Part shown: one piece after another, positions 6,894-14,115 of the stretch
Layout: each line of letters starts with the position of its first letter
How positions within the stretch are numbered: position 1 is the stretch's first letter
NCBI GenBank assembly: GCA_002482415.1
Contig: DLFY01000140.1
Span: 1-14,115, forward strand
Reading direction: 5' to 3'
DNA: 14,115 nucleotides
DNA from: Phycisphaerales bacterium UBA7708
GTDB taxonomy: Bacteria; Planctomycetota; Phycisphaerae; Sedimentisphaerales; Anaerohalosphaeraceae
Notes under the pieces: model-generated
The model's input: the letters and a program-made list of their open reading frames with translations, nothing else
Databases searched by the model: none
What the model was told of the DNA's origin: nothing
Made by a program: the position numbers and the translations under genes

Positions 6894-9119
6894 ATGAAAC
6901 ATGTAATGATTTGTGGACTTATCGTGAGCGCCGGACTGTACAGCTTTGCAGCGGCCGCTGTTTCGGATTCGGATATGATTAAACAGGTGCAGCCCTCGCT
7001 GGTTCGCGTGGAATACACCCTGCGATTTGACAAGGGTGAAGCCCCGGAAGTGGCCGGCTGGGGGCAGCGGTGTCCTTCGTGCGGCCAGATTCACGGCTAT
7101 GGCGACGCCAGCCAGCTGATTCGCCAGGAGCGTCCGCTGGAAGTGGCGGGGTTTGTCCTGTCGGCAGACAAGGTGATTACGCCGGATATTATGGTTCACC
7201 CCCGCTTTGTAGAGAAAATCCGCGTTCGTTTTCAGGATGAACTGATTGAGGCCAAGCCGGCGGCATACCCTTACGAACAGAGTGCCGTCATCCTGCAACT
7301 GGACAAACCCCTGCAGAAGGCCCGCCCGATTGCATTTGCCAAAAGCAGCACCAAGACCTTCAAGGTGGCGTCCTATTCCGAGCAGAACGGCCATTGGAGC
7401 ATCAGCATTGAAAAGATGCAGGACGTTCCCACCCTGCGTGAAGACGGATTTTCGTATATCGCAGGGACGACGACCGGCCTGATTCTGGACCCCAACGGCA
7501 TTGCCGCGGCGGTTTGCATGGGGCAGGCACTGCCGGTCGATGGCTCCTGGCAGCAGTCGCCGCTGGACTGGCCGGCGATTTCGGCGGAGGAATTGACCCG
7601 AAAACTCACCGATTTTGAGACGAAAATCAGCCGGGAAATCGTGCGGGTTCAACTGAACTTTCGCAGCCCCCGGAGTTCAGAAAACAATTACAGACGATAT
7701 TCCATGCGCGACGAAGACGGCAGTGCGACGGAAATGAACAAGGCCGGGCTTTTAATCGACCCCAACCATATCCTGATTTTGGCCAAACTGCCGCCCAAGC
7801 AGACCTCGCGGCTGGAACGGGTCGTGGTTTATCCTCACAAAAACCTGCCGGTGGAAGGCAGGTTTGAAGGCTCGCTGGCCGATTACGGCGGACTGGTCAT
7901 CAGCCTTGACCGTCCGCTGAATCATGTCCAGACGGCTCTGTCGCCCGAACCGGTCGCCGCATACGACCAGAAACTGCTGCTGGGGGCCGAAGTCCGGATT
8001 CAGGGCCAGAACAAGACGGTGTACGTCCAGCAATACCGCATCGCCTCCTTTGCCCTCGGCTGGCGCCGGCAGCTTCAGCCGCAATTGCTCGGGTCGGTCA
8101 ACAACCGATATTTATTCGATCTGGATGGCCGGCTGATCGCCCTGCCGCTGTCCCGGCGCGAGAAAATCATGTCCGATGAAGACCGCTGGATGTCGGACTA
8201 TAACCAGGCACTGACCGCGGTCTGCTATCTTGAGCCGATCATGAAAGTCCGTGCATCCGGCTTTGATGCGACCAACGTGCCGCTGGATGAATCCGAGGAA
8301 AACCGCATTGCCTGGCTGGGCGTGGAAATGCAGCCGCTGGATGCGGAACTGGCCCGGATGAACCAGGTATCGGATATGACCCGCGACGGCGAAATCGGAG
8401 CGATGATTTCATTTGTTTACGAGAACTCACCGGCTTCTCAGGCCGGGCTGGAGATGGGCGATATTCTGCTTCGGCTGCATATCGACAAGCAGCCCCGCCC
8501 AATGGAGATCGCCCTCGACGATTCTGACAGCGGTTTCGGGGAGATGTTCCCGTGGGATCAGCTCAGCGATCTGCCGGAAGAATATTACGATCAGCTGCCG
8601 ACGCCCTGGGCCGATGCGGAAAATAACCTGATTCGCTCGCTGACGGATTTTGGGTTCGGAACGCATTTTCAGGCCGAGATTTTCCGCAATGGCGAGGTAA
8701 TTACCAGGGATATGGTGATTACCGAAAGTCCCTCGCACTACAACTCGGCCAAACGGTTCAAATCCGAGGCGATGGGCATCACCGTCCGCAACCTGACGTA
8801 TGAAGTCCAGCGGTACTTCCGTCTGACACCGGCGGACCCGGGCGTCATCGTGTCCAAGATTGAACCGGGCAGCAAAGCCAGCGTCGGCGGAATCAAGCCG
8901 TTTGAAATTATCACGCACGTCAACGATGCGCCGGTGGCGAACGTGGAAGCCTTTGAGACCATGATTCAGGCCGGCGGCGAGCTGAAATTATCGGTCAAGC
9001 GGATGACCAAGGGACGGATTGTCAACCTGAAGCTGGATGCCGCGGCCCCAACTGAGAGAACGGATGCTGCCAAAGCCGCTGAGCCGGAAATGGAAACAAC
9101 CCCGGCCCCGCAGCAATAA
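6894..9119 (+). CDS. PDZ-domain pseudoprotease with two degenerate trypsin-like domains
   Basis: 741-residue exported protein; AAAGGG (6883-6888) is 5 nt before ATG, and a signal peptide runs to about residue 22. Residues 25-215 and 250-430 each read like an HtrA protease domain, but both have lost the triad when aligned by eye to the upstream protease. In copy one the His position is Ile99 (VITPDIMV), Asp is Ser (EQSAVILQLD) and Ser is Thr193 (AGTTTGLILDPNG). In copy two the equivalents are non-His (HILILAKL), Gly (YGGLVISLD) and Asn403 (SVNNRYLFDLDG). Residues 60-67 hold CPSCGQIH, a single CxxC. PDZ1 (from WLGVEMQP) carries an acidic, aromatic insertion at about 537-578. PDZ2 (about 625-715, GITVRNLT, PGVIVSKIEPGS) is regular. 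The tail is Ala/Pro/Glu-rich. It is probably co-transcribed with the active HtrA and may act as its adaptor, inhibitor or scaffold; that role is inference. Confidence 0.85.
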   Translation: MKHVMICGLIVSAGLYSFAAAAVSDSDMIKQVQPSLVRVEYTLRFDKGEAPEVAGWGQRCPSCGQIHGYGDASQLIRQERPLEVAGFVLSADKVITPDIMVHPRFVEKIRVRFQDELIEAKPAAYPYEQSAVILQLDKPLQKARPIAFAKSSTKTFKVASYSEQNGHWSISIEKMQDVPTLREDGFSYIAGTTTGLILDPNGIAAAVCMGQALPVDGSWQQSPLDWPAISAEELTRKLTDFETKISREIVRVQLNFRSPRSSENNYRRYSMRDEDGSATEMNKAGLLIDPNHILILAKLPPKQTSRLERVVVYPHKNLPVEGRFEGSLADYGGLVISLDRPLNHVQTALSPEPVAAYDQKLLLGAEVRIQGQNKTVYVQQYRIASFALGWRRQLQPQLLGSVNNRYLFDLDGRLIALPLSRREKIMSDEDRWMSDYNQALTAVCYLEPIMKVRASGFDATNVPLDESEENRIAWLGVEMQPLDAELARMNQVSDMTRDGEIGAMISFVYENSPASQAGLEMGDILLRLHIDKQPRPMEIALDDSDSGFGEMFPWDQLSDLPEEYYDQLPTPWADAENNLIRSLTDFGFGTHFQAEIFRNGEVITRDMVITESPSHYNSAKRFKSEAMGITVRNLTYEVQRYFRLTPADPGVIVSKIEPGSKASVGGIKPFEIITHVNDAPVANVEAFETMIQAGGELKLSVKRMTKGRIVNLKLDAAAPTERTDAAKAAEPEMETTPAPQQ

Positions 9120-9137
9120 GAACCATTGTAAAGCAGA

Positions 9138-9156
9138 GGTATACCCAACGGGTATG
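9138..9156 (+). promoter_or_regulatory. Short inverted repeat between pseudoprotease and propeller genes
   Basis: ATACCC-AAC-GGGTAT (9141-9155) is a perfect 6-bp hairpin with a 3-nt loop, extendable by a T-G pair. The left arm overlaps the palindrome GGTATACC (9138-9145). No T-run follows, so it is not a normal terminator. It may be an operator, an mRNA-processing hairpin or chance. I see no convincing promoter in the 126-nt gap 9120-9245. Confidence 0.25.
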
Positions 9157-9245
9157 ATTATTCCGCGAGCAAAAGAAGCACATGGTTGAAGCCGCTGTAC
9201 TTAGCCGCGACGAACCAGGAAATTTTAAACAGGATCAGAATAAAA

Positions 9246-10829
9246 ATGAAATCTGTCATATACACTGCGATTCTGTCAGCCGCAATGCTTTGCCAGACTG
9301 TCTCGGTCTGTCGGGCCGCCGCTTCGGATTATTTTTTCATCCATGTGGTGGATGAGCAAACCGGCCGGGGTGTGCCGCTGGCGGAGCTTCGCACGACCAG
9401 CATGATTCGGCTCTATACCGACAGCGGAGGGATGGCGGCATTTTACGAGCCGGGCCTGATGGGACAAAAGGTCTTTTTCTTTGTCGAAAGTCCCGGCTAT
9501 GCGTTTGCCGCCGACGGCTTTGGAATGCGGGGCGTCGCCCTGGATACGCAGCCGGGCAAAACCGCGACAGTCAAGATCAAACGTACCCAGATTGCCCAGC
9601 GACTGTATCGCGTGACCGGCCAGGGGATTTACCGTGACAGCATCCTGGCCGGACGGGAGGTGGCGATTGACCAGCCGCTGCTGAATGCCCAGGTTTGCGG
9701 ACAGGATTCGGTCAATAACTGTCTGTATCAGGGCAGGCTTTACTGGTTCTGGGGGGATACGGCACGGGTCAGTTATGGACTGGGGCAATTTGCCACTTCC
9801 GGAGCCGTCAGCGCCCTGCCGGACAGAGGCGGGCTGGATCCGGATAAGGGGGTGAATTTGACCTATTTCACCGACGACTCCGGCTTCAGTAAAAAGATGT
9901 TCCCGATAGATGGGCCGGGGATGGTCTGGATCGACGGCCTTATCACCGTCAAAGACCCGCAGGGCAAACAGCGGATGCTGTGCCACTTTGCCCGAATGAA
10001 AGACCTCGGCACATTTCACGAACGGGGAATCGGGATGTATAACGATACCAAACAATGCTTTGAGCCGATCCTGCGGGATGCCGAACAGCCGATGCCCTAC
10101 CACGCCTGCGGTCATCCGACCCCGGTGCTGGTCAACGGCGTTTCCTACTGGTATTTTGCCATCCCGTTTCCGGCGGCGGTTCGAATGCGGGTTGAGGCCG
10201 TATTGAGCAAGACCAGCGACCCCAACCAATATGAAGTCCTGACGGCACTGGGGCAGGAGGCGGGGCAATCGTCCAGTCGCTGGATTACTTTCGGCAAACT
10301 GGCCGAGCGTCTGGGCTCCAAAGCCGCTGCACAGCAGGCCCTCCGGAAGGAACATCAGGCCATGCACATGGTGGACTGCGACAGCAAAAAACAGATTACG
10401 CCGCATGGCGGTTCGGTCTGCTGGAATCGATGGCGGAAAAAATGGGTTATGATTTTCAACCAGTTCGGCGGCGACAGTTCGAATCTCGGCGAGGTCTGGT
10501 ATGCCGAAGCGGACACCCCGGTCGGACCCTGGACTGCCGCTACTAAAATCATCACCCATAACAAGTACTCCTTATATAATCCCAAACAGCACCCGTACTT
10601 CGACCAGGACAACGGGCGGCTGATTTATCTGGAAGGGACCTATTGCATCACCTTTTCCGGCGATGAGAAACATGCAACACCGCGGTATGAATACAACCAG
10701 ATGATGTATCGACTGGACCTCTCCGATCCGCGATTAAAACCATTGCAGGAAACCCAATCTGCCGAGTATAATCTGTCCGACCCGCAGGCCAGGCCGGATT
10801 TGTCTGTCTTTGGCAGTCCCGCGGATTGA
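9246..10829 (+). CDS. Secreted five-bladed beta-propeller protein (DUF4185/GH43-like) with transthyretin-like N-terminus
   Basis: 527-residue exported protein of uncertain activity. I chose ATG 9246 because it starts directly at a signal peptide (MKSVIYTAILSAAML..., cleavage near CRAA, about residue 25), with AGGA at 9231-9234; an in-frame TTG at 9186 would precede the signal by 20 residues. Residues 27-115 resemble a carboxypeptidase-regulatory/transthyretin beta-sandwich (FIHVVDEQTGRGVPLAELRT, DSGGMAAFYEPG). From about 125 to the end, repeated aromatic blades suggest a glycosidase-type propeller: GRLYWFWGDT (Asp171), GMVWIDGLITVKD, HPTPVLVNGVSYWYFA, GGSVCWNRWRKKWVMIFNQ, then SLYNPKQHPYF. 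The GDT motif recalls DUF4185/DUF5005 propellers. I could not assign a complete GH43 catalytic set, so an enzyme role in polysaccharide processing is only plausible. The stop lies 19 nt before the phosphorylase start, suggesting co-transcription. Confidence 0.75.
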   Translation: MKSVIYTAILSAAMLCQTVSVCRAAASDYFFIHVVDEQTGRGVPLAELRTTSMIRLYTDSGGMAAFYEPGLMGQKVFFFVESPGYAFAADGFGMRGVALDTQPGKTATVKIKRTQIAQRLYRVTGQGIYRDSILAGREVAIDQPLLNAQVCGQDSVNNCLYQGRLYWFWGDTARVSYGLGQFATSGAVSALPDRGGLDPDKGVNLTYFTDDSGFSKKMFPIDGPGMVWIDGLITVKDPQGKQRMLCHFARMKDLGTFHERGIGMYNDTKQCFEPILRDAEQPMPYHACGHPTPVLVNGVSYWYFAIPFPAAVRMRVEAVLSKTSDPNQYEVLTALGQEAGQSSSRWITFGKLAERLGSKAAAQQALRKEHQAMHMVDCDSKKQITPHGGSVCWNRWRKKWVMIFNQFGGDSSNLGEVWYAEADTPVGPWTAATKIITHNKYSLYNPKQHPYFDQDNGRLIYLEGTYCITFSGDEKHATPRYEYNQMMYRLDLSDPRLKPLQETQSAEYNLSDPQARPDLSVFGSPAD

Positions 10830-10848
10830 TAAACATGAGGACAAAATC

Positions 10849-11712
10849 ATGATTGGAATTATCGGCGGCTCCGGACTGGGGCAGGCTATTATCGATCAGC
10901 TTACCGACGTACGGACAGAAACAGTCAAGACTCCCTTCGGCAGTCCCAGCGATGTGATTCGTATCGGCAAACTGGGCGCCGGTCAAGCGGCTTTTCTGAA
11001 TCGCCACGGGCCGGGGCATCGCTTTCCCCCCTCCCGCGTGCCGTACGCAGCCAATATCTTTGCCCTCAAACAAATCGGTGTTACCGCCCTGATTACCAGC
11101 GCCGCGGTAGGTTCCCTGCGGCAGGATTACGCCCCAAAGCAGTTGGTCCTGGTGGATCAATTCATCGACAAAACCTTCCGGCGGCAAAATACATTCTTCG
11201 ACGCCCTCGGAGCGGTCCACTGTGAGATGGCCCAGCCCTGCTGCGGACGACTGCGAAAACGGCTTCAGGATGCGGCCAAACAAATCCGCACGACTGTGCA
11301 TCCGGCCGGAACGTATGTCTGCATGGAAGGTCCCCAGTTTTCCACGCGGGCCGAATCCCTGATGCATCAGAAATGGGGCGGGGATTTGATCGGGATGACG
11401 GCCATGCCGGAAGCCAAGCTCGCCCGCGAGGCCCAGATGTGCTATGCCCTTGTGGCCCTGGTCAGCGATTATGACTGCTGGCAGGAACATCACGGCCAGA
11501 CGGACAAACAGCTCCTGCTCAGGGAAATTATCGGCAATCTCAACGCCGCTACCGACAACGCCATCAGCCTGATTAAGGCGGTACTGGCCGCCGGGGACAG
11601 CCTGTGCGAGGATGCCTGTCCCTGCCGCAAAAGCCTCGAGATGGCAGTCTGGACCAGCCCTGCGGCCATGGACCCGCAAACCAAAGACCAATTATCCGTT
11701 TTATTCCGATAA
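10849..11712 (+). CDS. mtnP: S-methyl-5'-thioadenosine phosphorylase (PNP/MTAP family)
   Basis: 287-residue cytoplasmic enzyme that cleaves methylthioadenosine with phosphate to adenine and methylthioribose-1-phosphate, feeding methionine salvage. The start is the ATG giving MIGIIGGSGLG, with GAGG (10837-10840) 8 nt upstream; an upstream TTG at 10810 would overlap the previous gene. Family motifs seen in order: TPFGSPSDV, LNRHGPGHRFPPSRV with the phosphate-site RHG, AANIFALKQIG, TSAAVGSL, LVDQFIDKTFRR, GTYVCMEGPQFSTRAES (Met159, Glu160), LIGMTAMPEAKLAREA and VSDYDCW. The two aspartates of SDYDCW (Asp207, Asp209) are those that select 6-aminopurines in MTAPs, so adenine-type substrates are more likely than inosine or guanosine. 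Length matches the family (about 270-290). The C-terminal QLSVLF resembles the human enzyme's end. No other methionine-salvage gene is adjacent. Confidence 0.92.
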   Translation: MIGIIGGSGLGQAIIDQLTDVRTETVKTPFGSPSDVIRIGKLGAGQAAFLNRHGPGHRFPPSRVPYAANIFALKQIGVTALITSAAVGSLRQDYAPKQLVLVDQFIDKTFRRQNTFFDALGAVHCEMAQPCCGRLRKRLQDAAKQIRTTVHPAGTYVCMEGPQFSTRAESLMHQKWGGDLIGMTAMPEAKLAREAQMCYALVALVSDYDCWQEHHGQTDKQLLLREIIGNLNAATDNAISLIKAVLAAGDSLCEDACPCRKSLEMAVWTSPAAMDPQTKDQLSVLFR

Positions 11713-11776
11713 ATTTTTCCGGACCGGCGATAAACAGACTGGATAATTTGAATCCTGTTGGATAAGATACAGGACA

Positions 11777-13495
11777 ATGCAGAATCTCAGCGAACACAAC
11801 ATCTTTATTTTTCTGGTTCAGTTGTTCGTGCTGCTGGGCCTGGCCCGGGGGCTGGGGGAATTATTTCGCAAATGGAAGCAGCCGCCCCTGACCGCTGAAA
11901 TCCTGGTCGGCATTCTGCTGGGGCCGACGATTCTGGGCAGATTCCTGCCGGGATGGCATCAGGCGATTTTCCCGGCAGACCCGGTGCAGCAGAATATGCT
12001 GGAAACCGTGGCGTGGATCGGCGTATTATTCCTCCTGCTGGAAACCGGCCTTGAGATCGACTTTTCCTCCGCCTGGCGGCAGCGCGGCAAAGCCCTTGCC
12101 ATCGCGTTGTGGGACGTCATTATTCCCATGATCGTCGCCTTTGTCCCCTGCTATTTTCTGCCGGGCGCTTTTCTGGCCGACCCGGAACGCAGGATTATCT
12201 TCGCCCTGTTCATGGCAACCATCATGACCATCAGCGATTTACCGATTACCGCCCGGGCCATGCATGATTTAAAATTATCCAAAACCGACCTGGGATTCCT
12301 GATTATATCGGCCCTGTCGGTCAACGACCTGATCGGATGGCTTTTATTCACGCTCATCCTTGGCTTTTTCATGCAGTCCGGCCTGAGCGCCGTGCATATC
12401 CTCCTGATTGCGGCTGCCACGATCGGATTTGCGGCCTTATGCCTGACCATCGGCAGGACTCTGACCGACTCCGCCCTGACCAAAATCAAGGCAAAGCAGC
12501 TCCCCCAGCCTGGAATTTCGCTAACATTCATCTGCCTGCTGGGGCTTTTGTGCGGAGCCATCACTCAGAAAATCGGCATTCATGCCCTGTTTGGATTTTT
12601 CATTGCCGGAATTATGGCCGGCGGCAGCAAGGCTCTTTCTGAAAACGTTCGCCAGATTATATCGCAGATGGTGTACGCGATATTCGTGCCGTTGTTTTTT
12701 GTCAATATTGGCCTGAAAGTGGATTTCCTGGGCAGCTTTAATGTCTTTCTGGTACTGCTGATTACCGCGGTGGGGATTGCAGGCAAATATTACGGCGCCT
12801 GGCTGGGAGCCGTTGCCACCGGCCTGCCCAAATCCAACCTGCAGTCGATTGCCATTGCTCACACCCCGGGGGGCGCGATGGTGATTGTAATCGGCATGCT
12901 TGCCATGGAAAACCTGTTGATCACCGAGCCGATGTTTGTGGCGATTGTTTTCAGTGCCGTGGCTTCTTCGGTTATCCTCGGGCCATGGCTGGGGTATTCA
13001 CTTCGCAAACGTCGGGAAATCAGCATTCTCGAATACTTTTTCCATCGGGCAATTATCCCCCGTATGCAGGCCGCAACCCGGGAACAGGGTATCCGTGAGC
13101 TTTGCGGGCTGGCAGCAGGGATTGATGATTCTCTGGATGTCGAGGACATCTGCCGGAATGTGCTTCAGCGAGAAAGCACCATGGGCACGGCCATGGAAGA
13201 AGGGATTGCCATTCCTCATGCAAGACTTGCCGCCCTAAAAAGCCCGATTGTTGTATTTGGCAGGTCACTGGAAGGAATCGAATGGAATTCGCCCGACGAC
13301 AAGCCGGCCCGACTCATCTTTTTAATCCTGACGCCCGCCTCGGATGATGATGTGCAGGTACAAATCCTGGGCTTGATTGCCCGCGTAATAAGCCGTGCCC
13401 AGCTCCGCCAGGATATCATGCAGTGCGAAAATGCGGACCAGATATGGACCATTCTGCATACCGCATTTACCCCCCAGGTAATTATCCGAAAATAA
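11777..13495 (+). CDS. Cation:proton antiporter (Kef/Nha-type) with C-terminal PTS EIIA domain
   Basis: 572-residue inner-membrane transporter, expected to exchange Na+ or K+ for H+. Residues 8-410 form about 12-13 hydrophobic helices of the Na_H_exchanger fold (AEILVGILLGPTILG, LFLLLETGLEID, TISDLPITARAM, HALFGFFIAGIMAGG, FVPLFFVNIGLKVDF). The helix SALSVNDLIGWLL holds an Asn183-Asp184 pair where many CPA2 proteins have Asp-Asp. Residues about 430-572 are a fructose/nitrogen-type EIIA domain: RESTMGTAMEEGIAIPHAR with phospho-acceptor His481, then GIEWNSPDDKPARLIFLILTP. Phosphorylation by HPr may gate transport, linking ion balance to PTS state; this is inference. The start at 11777 has AGGA only 2 nt upstream, a poor spacing, but an in-frame TAA at 11744 and the absence of another good codon support it. 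It ends 26 nt before the convergent phosphatase, with no visible terminator hairpin. Confidence 0.9.
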   Translation: MQNLSEHNIFIFLVQLFVLLGLARGLGELFRKWKQPPLTAEILVGILLGPTILGRFLPGWHQAIFPADPVQQNMLETVAWIGVLFLLLETGLEIDFSSAWRQRGKALAIALWDVIIPMIVAFVPCYFLPGAFLADPERRIIFALFMATIMTISDLPITARAMHDLKLSKTDLGFLIISALSVNDLIGWLLFTLILGFFMQSGLSAVHILLIAAATIGFAALCLTIGRTLTDSALTKIKAKQLPQPGISLTFICLLGLLCGAITQKIGIHALFGFFIAGIMAGGSKALSENVRQIISQMVYAIFVPLFFVNIGLKVDFLGSFNVFLVLLITAVGIAGKYYGAWLGAVATGLPKSNLQSIAIAHTPGGAMVIVIGMLAMENLLITEPMFVAIVFSAVASSVILGPWLGYSLRKRREISILEYFFHRAIIPRMQAATREQGIRELCGLAAGIDDSLDVEDICRNVLQRESTMGTAMEEGIAIPHARLAALKSPIVVFGRSLEGIEWNSPDDKPARLIFLILTPASDDDVQVQILGLIARVISRAQLRQDIMQCENADQIWTILHTAFTPQVIIRK

Positions 13496-13521
13496 AAATC
13501 AGAATCTACTGCGCCTGTCGT

Positions 13522-14115
13522 TTAATTGGCTTTGACTTCTTTTTTGATCGCCTCAATATCCAGCTTGCGCAGCATGGCAGGCAGTTCCGTCCAGAGGGGA
13601 TGGAAACCGAATCCGCCGTGTGTCATTTCACGGATTGCACGATCCCGGTTCCATTCCTGAATGATTGTTCGATACGCCGCCACCATGGTGCCGGTCCGGT
13701 CGGAACCATGCTGACAATGGACAAACACCGGCGCGGCATTCGGATCTGCGGCAATGCGTAAAAACGCCATGACATTGTCCGGCGTCACATCCCAGGTATC
13801 CATCGGAATGGGTTTATAATCCAGACCCGTCCCGGCCAGTAATTCCTCGTCGGAGTGGTAACCTCGCAGATTGACCACGGTTTTAATCCCCAGCTTTTTG
13901 AGGTTCTCAAAGCCTTCTTTGGTCGGCTGGGCACCGCGATACAGCGAGTCGCTGACTTTGTGCAGATTAGAACAGCCGGGCAAATCAAATCGCACGGCAT
14001 GATTGGTGGCCAGAATTTTCTGTACCTCCGGCCCGTTGGGATTGTCTGCGGCACTGGCAACCCGCAATGATGCAAAGCCCGGATCGGGGGAAATGGGCTT
14101 CAAAAACAGCCAATA
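13522..14115 (-). CDS. Dual-specificity/tyrosine phosphatase (cysteine-based), 5' end outside window
   Basis: Partial gene read on the minus strand; the frame stays open to position 14115, so the N-terminus is outside the window. A TTG at 14103 is the only initiator-like codon near the edge, with no supporting ribosome site visible, and the next Met lies well inside the fold. The visible 198 residues carry the P-loop VHCQHGSDRTG, with catalytic Cys (codon 13714-13716) and Arg (codon 13696-13698) in a CX5R signature, here CQHGSDR. Upstream are YRGAQPTKEG, IKTVVNLRG and PMDTWDVTPDN, the last probably supplying the general-acid Asp. This is the layout of the DSP-like bacterial phosphatases typified by Neisseria NMA1982, which remove phosphate from phosphotyrosine or other phosphorylated ligands. 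The substrate is unknown. It converges on the antiporter gene. Confidence 0.85.
   Translation of the reverse strand, partial: YWLFLKPISPDPGFASLRVASAADNPNGPEVQKILATNHAVRFDLPGCSNLHKVSDSLYRGAQPTKEGFENLKKLGIKTVVNLRGYHSDEELLAGTGLDYKPIPMDTWDVTPDNVMAFLRIAADPNAAPVFVHCQHGSDRTGTMVAAYRTIIQEWNRDRAIREMTHGGFGFHPLWTELPAMLRKLDIEAIKKEVKAN

Noticed and set aside
9182..9355. A 57-codon plus-strand frame starting ATG before the propeller gene
   Set aside because: It overlaps the propeller signal peptide out of frame, has only a weak AAGAAG upstream and resembles no known small protein.
9276..10559. A 427-codon open frame on the minus strand opposite the propeller gene
   Set aside because: It is an antisense shadow of the GC-rich plus-strand gene. 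It has no ribosome-binding site or recognisable domain, and the plus strand has a signal peptide and coherent fold there.
10648..11691. A 347-codon minus-strand frame across the propeller/phosphorylase junction
   Set aside because: It lies opposite two well-supported genes, crosses their boundary and shows no family motif.
11742..11747. GATAAT as a promoter -10 for the antiporter
   Set aside because: No acceptable -35 lies 16-18 nt upstream, so I did not annotate it.
1..14115. A defence island, mobile element or CRISPR locus
   Set aside because: No nuclease, transposase, integrase, spaced repeats or terminal repeats are visible. The genes are metabolic, envelope and transport functions.

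Overview
The window looks like chromosomal DNA of a planctomycete, most likely class Phycisphaerae. This is inferred from gene style, not from a marker gene. The first gene encodes a secreted LamG protein with Ig/FN3-like modules and dockerin-type calcium loops, an architecture typical of that group. The other exported proteins (HtrA pair, beta-propeller) and the moderately GC-rich codon use fit. I see no rRNA, tRNA, CRISPR array, insertion sequence or phage gene.

Layout. Positions 1-321 are non-coding leader with a seven-codon mini-ORF. Positions 322-3198 encode the large secreted LamG/dockerin protein, closed by a textbook intrinsic terminator (3231-3268). A clear sigma70-type promoter (3349-3377) then drives glmS (3428-5299), which stands alone and ends at a second strong terminator (5322-5360). 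A new promoter (5385-5412) opens a run of five same-strand genes. These are an HtrA-type serine protease with an intact triad (5493-6863); a PDZ protein with two trypsin-like domains that both seem to have lost the triad (6894-9119); a secreted five-bladed beta-propeller protein with a transthyretin-like N-terminus (9246-10829); a methylthioadenosine phosphorylase (10849-11712); and a cation:proton antiporter fused to a PTS EIIA domain (11777-13495). A convergent dual-specificity/tyrosine phosphatase (13522-14115, minus strand) runs off the right edge.

How the genes relate. GlmS makes glucosamine-6-phosphate for cell-envelope amino sugars. The HtrA protease and its 30-nt downstream pseudoprotease partner look like an envelope quality-control pair, and this is the most noteworthy unit here. 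The propeller gene and the phosphorylase are 19 nt apart and probably co-transcribed, but no shared pathway is evident. The antiporter probably responds to PTS phosphorylation through His481. Nothing here is a recognisable defence system. The novelty is in protein architectures: paired active/dead HtrA, a split dockerin, and the antiporter-EIIA fusion.
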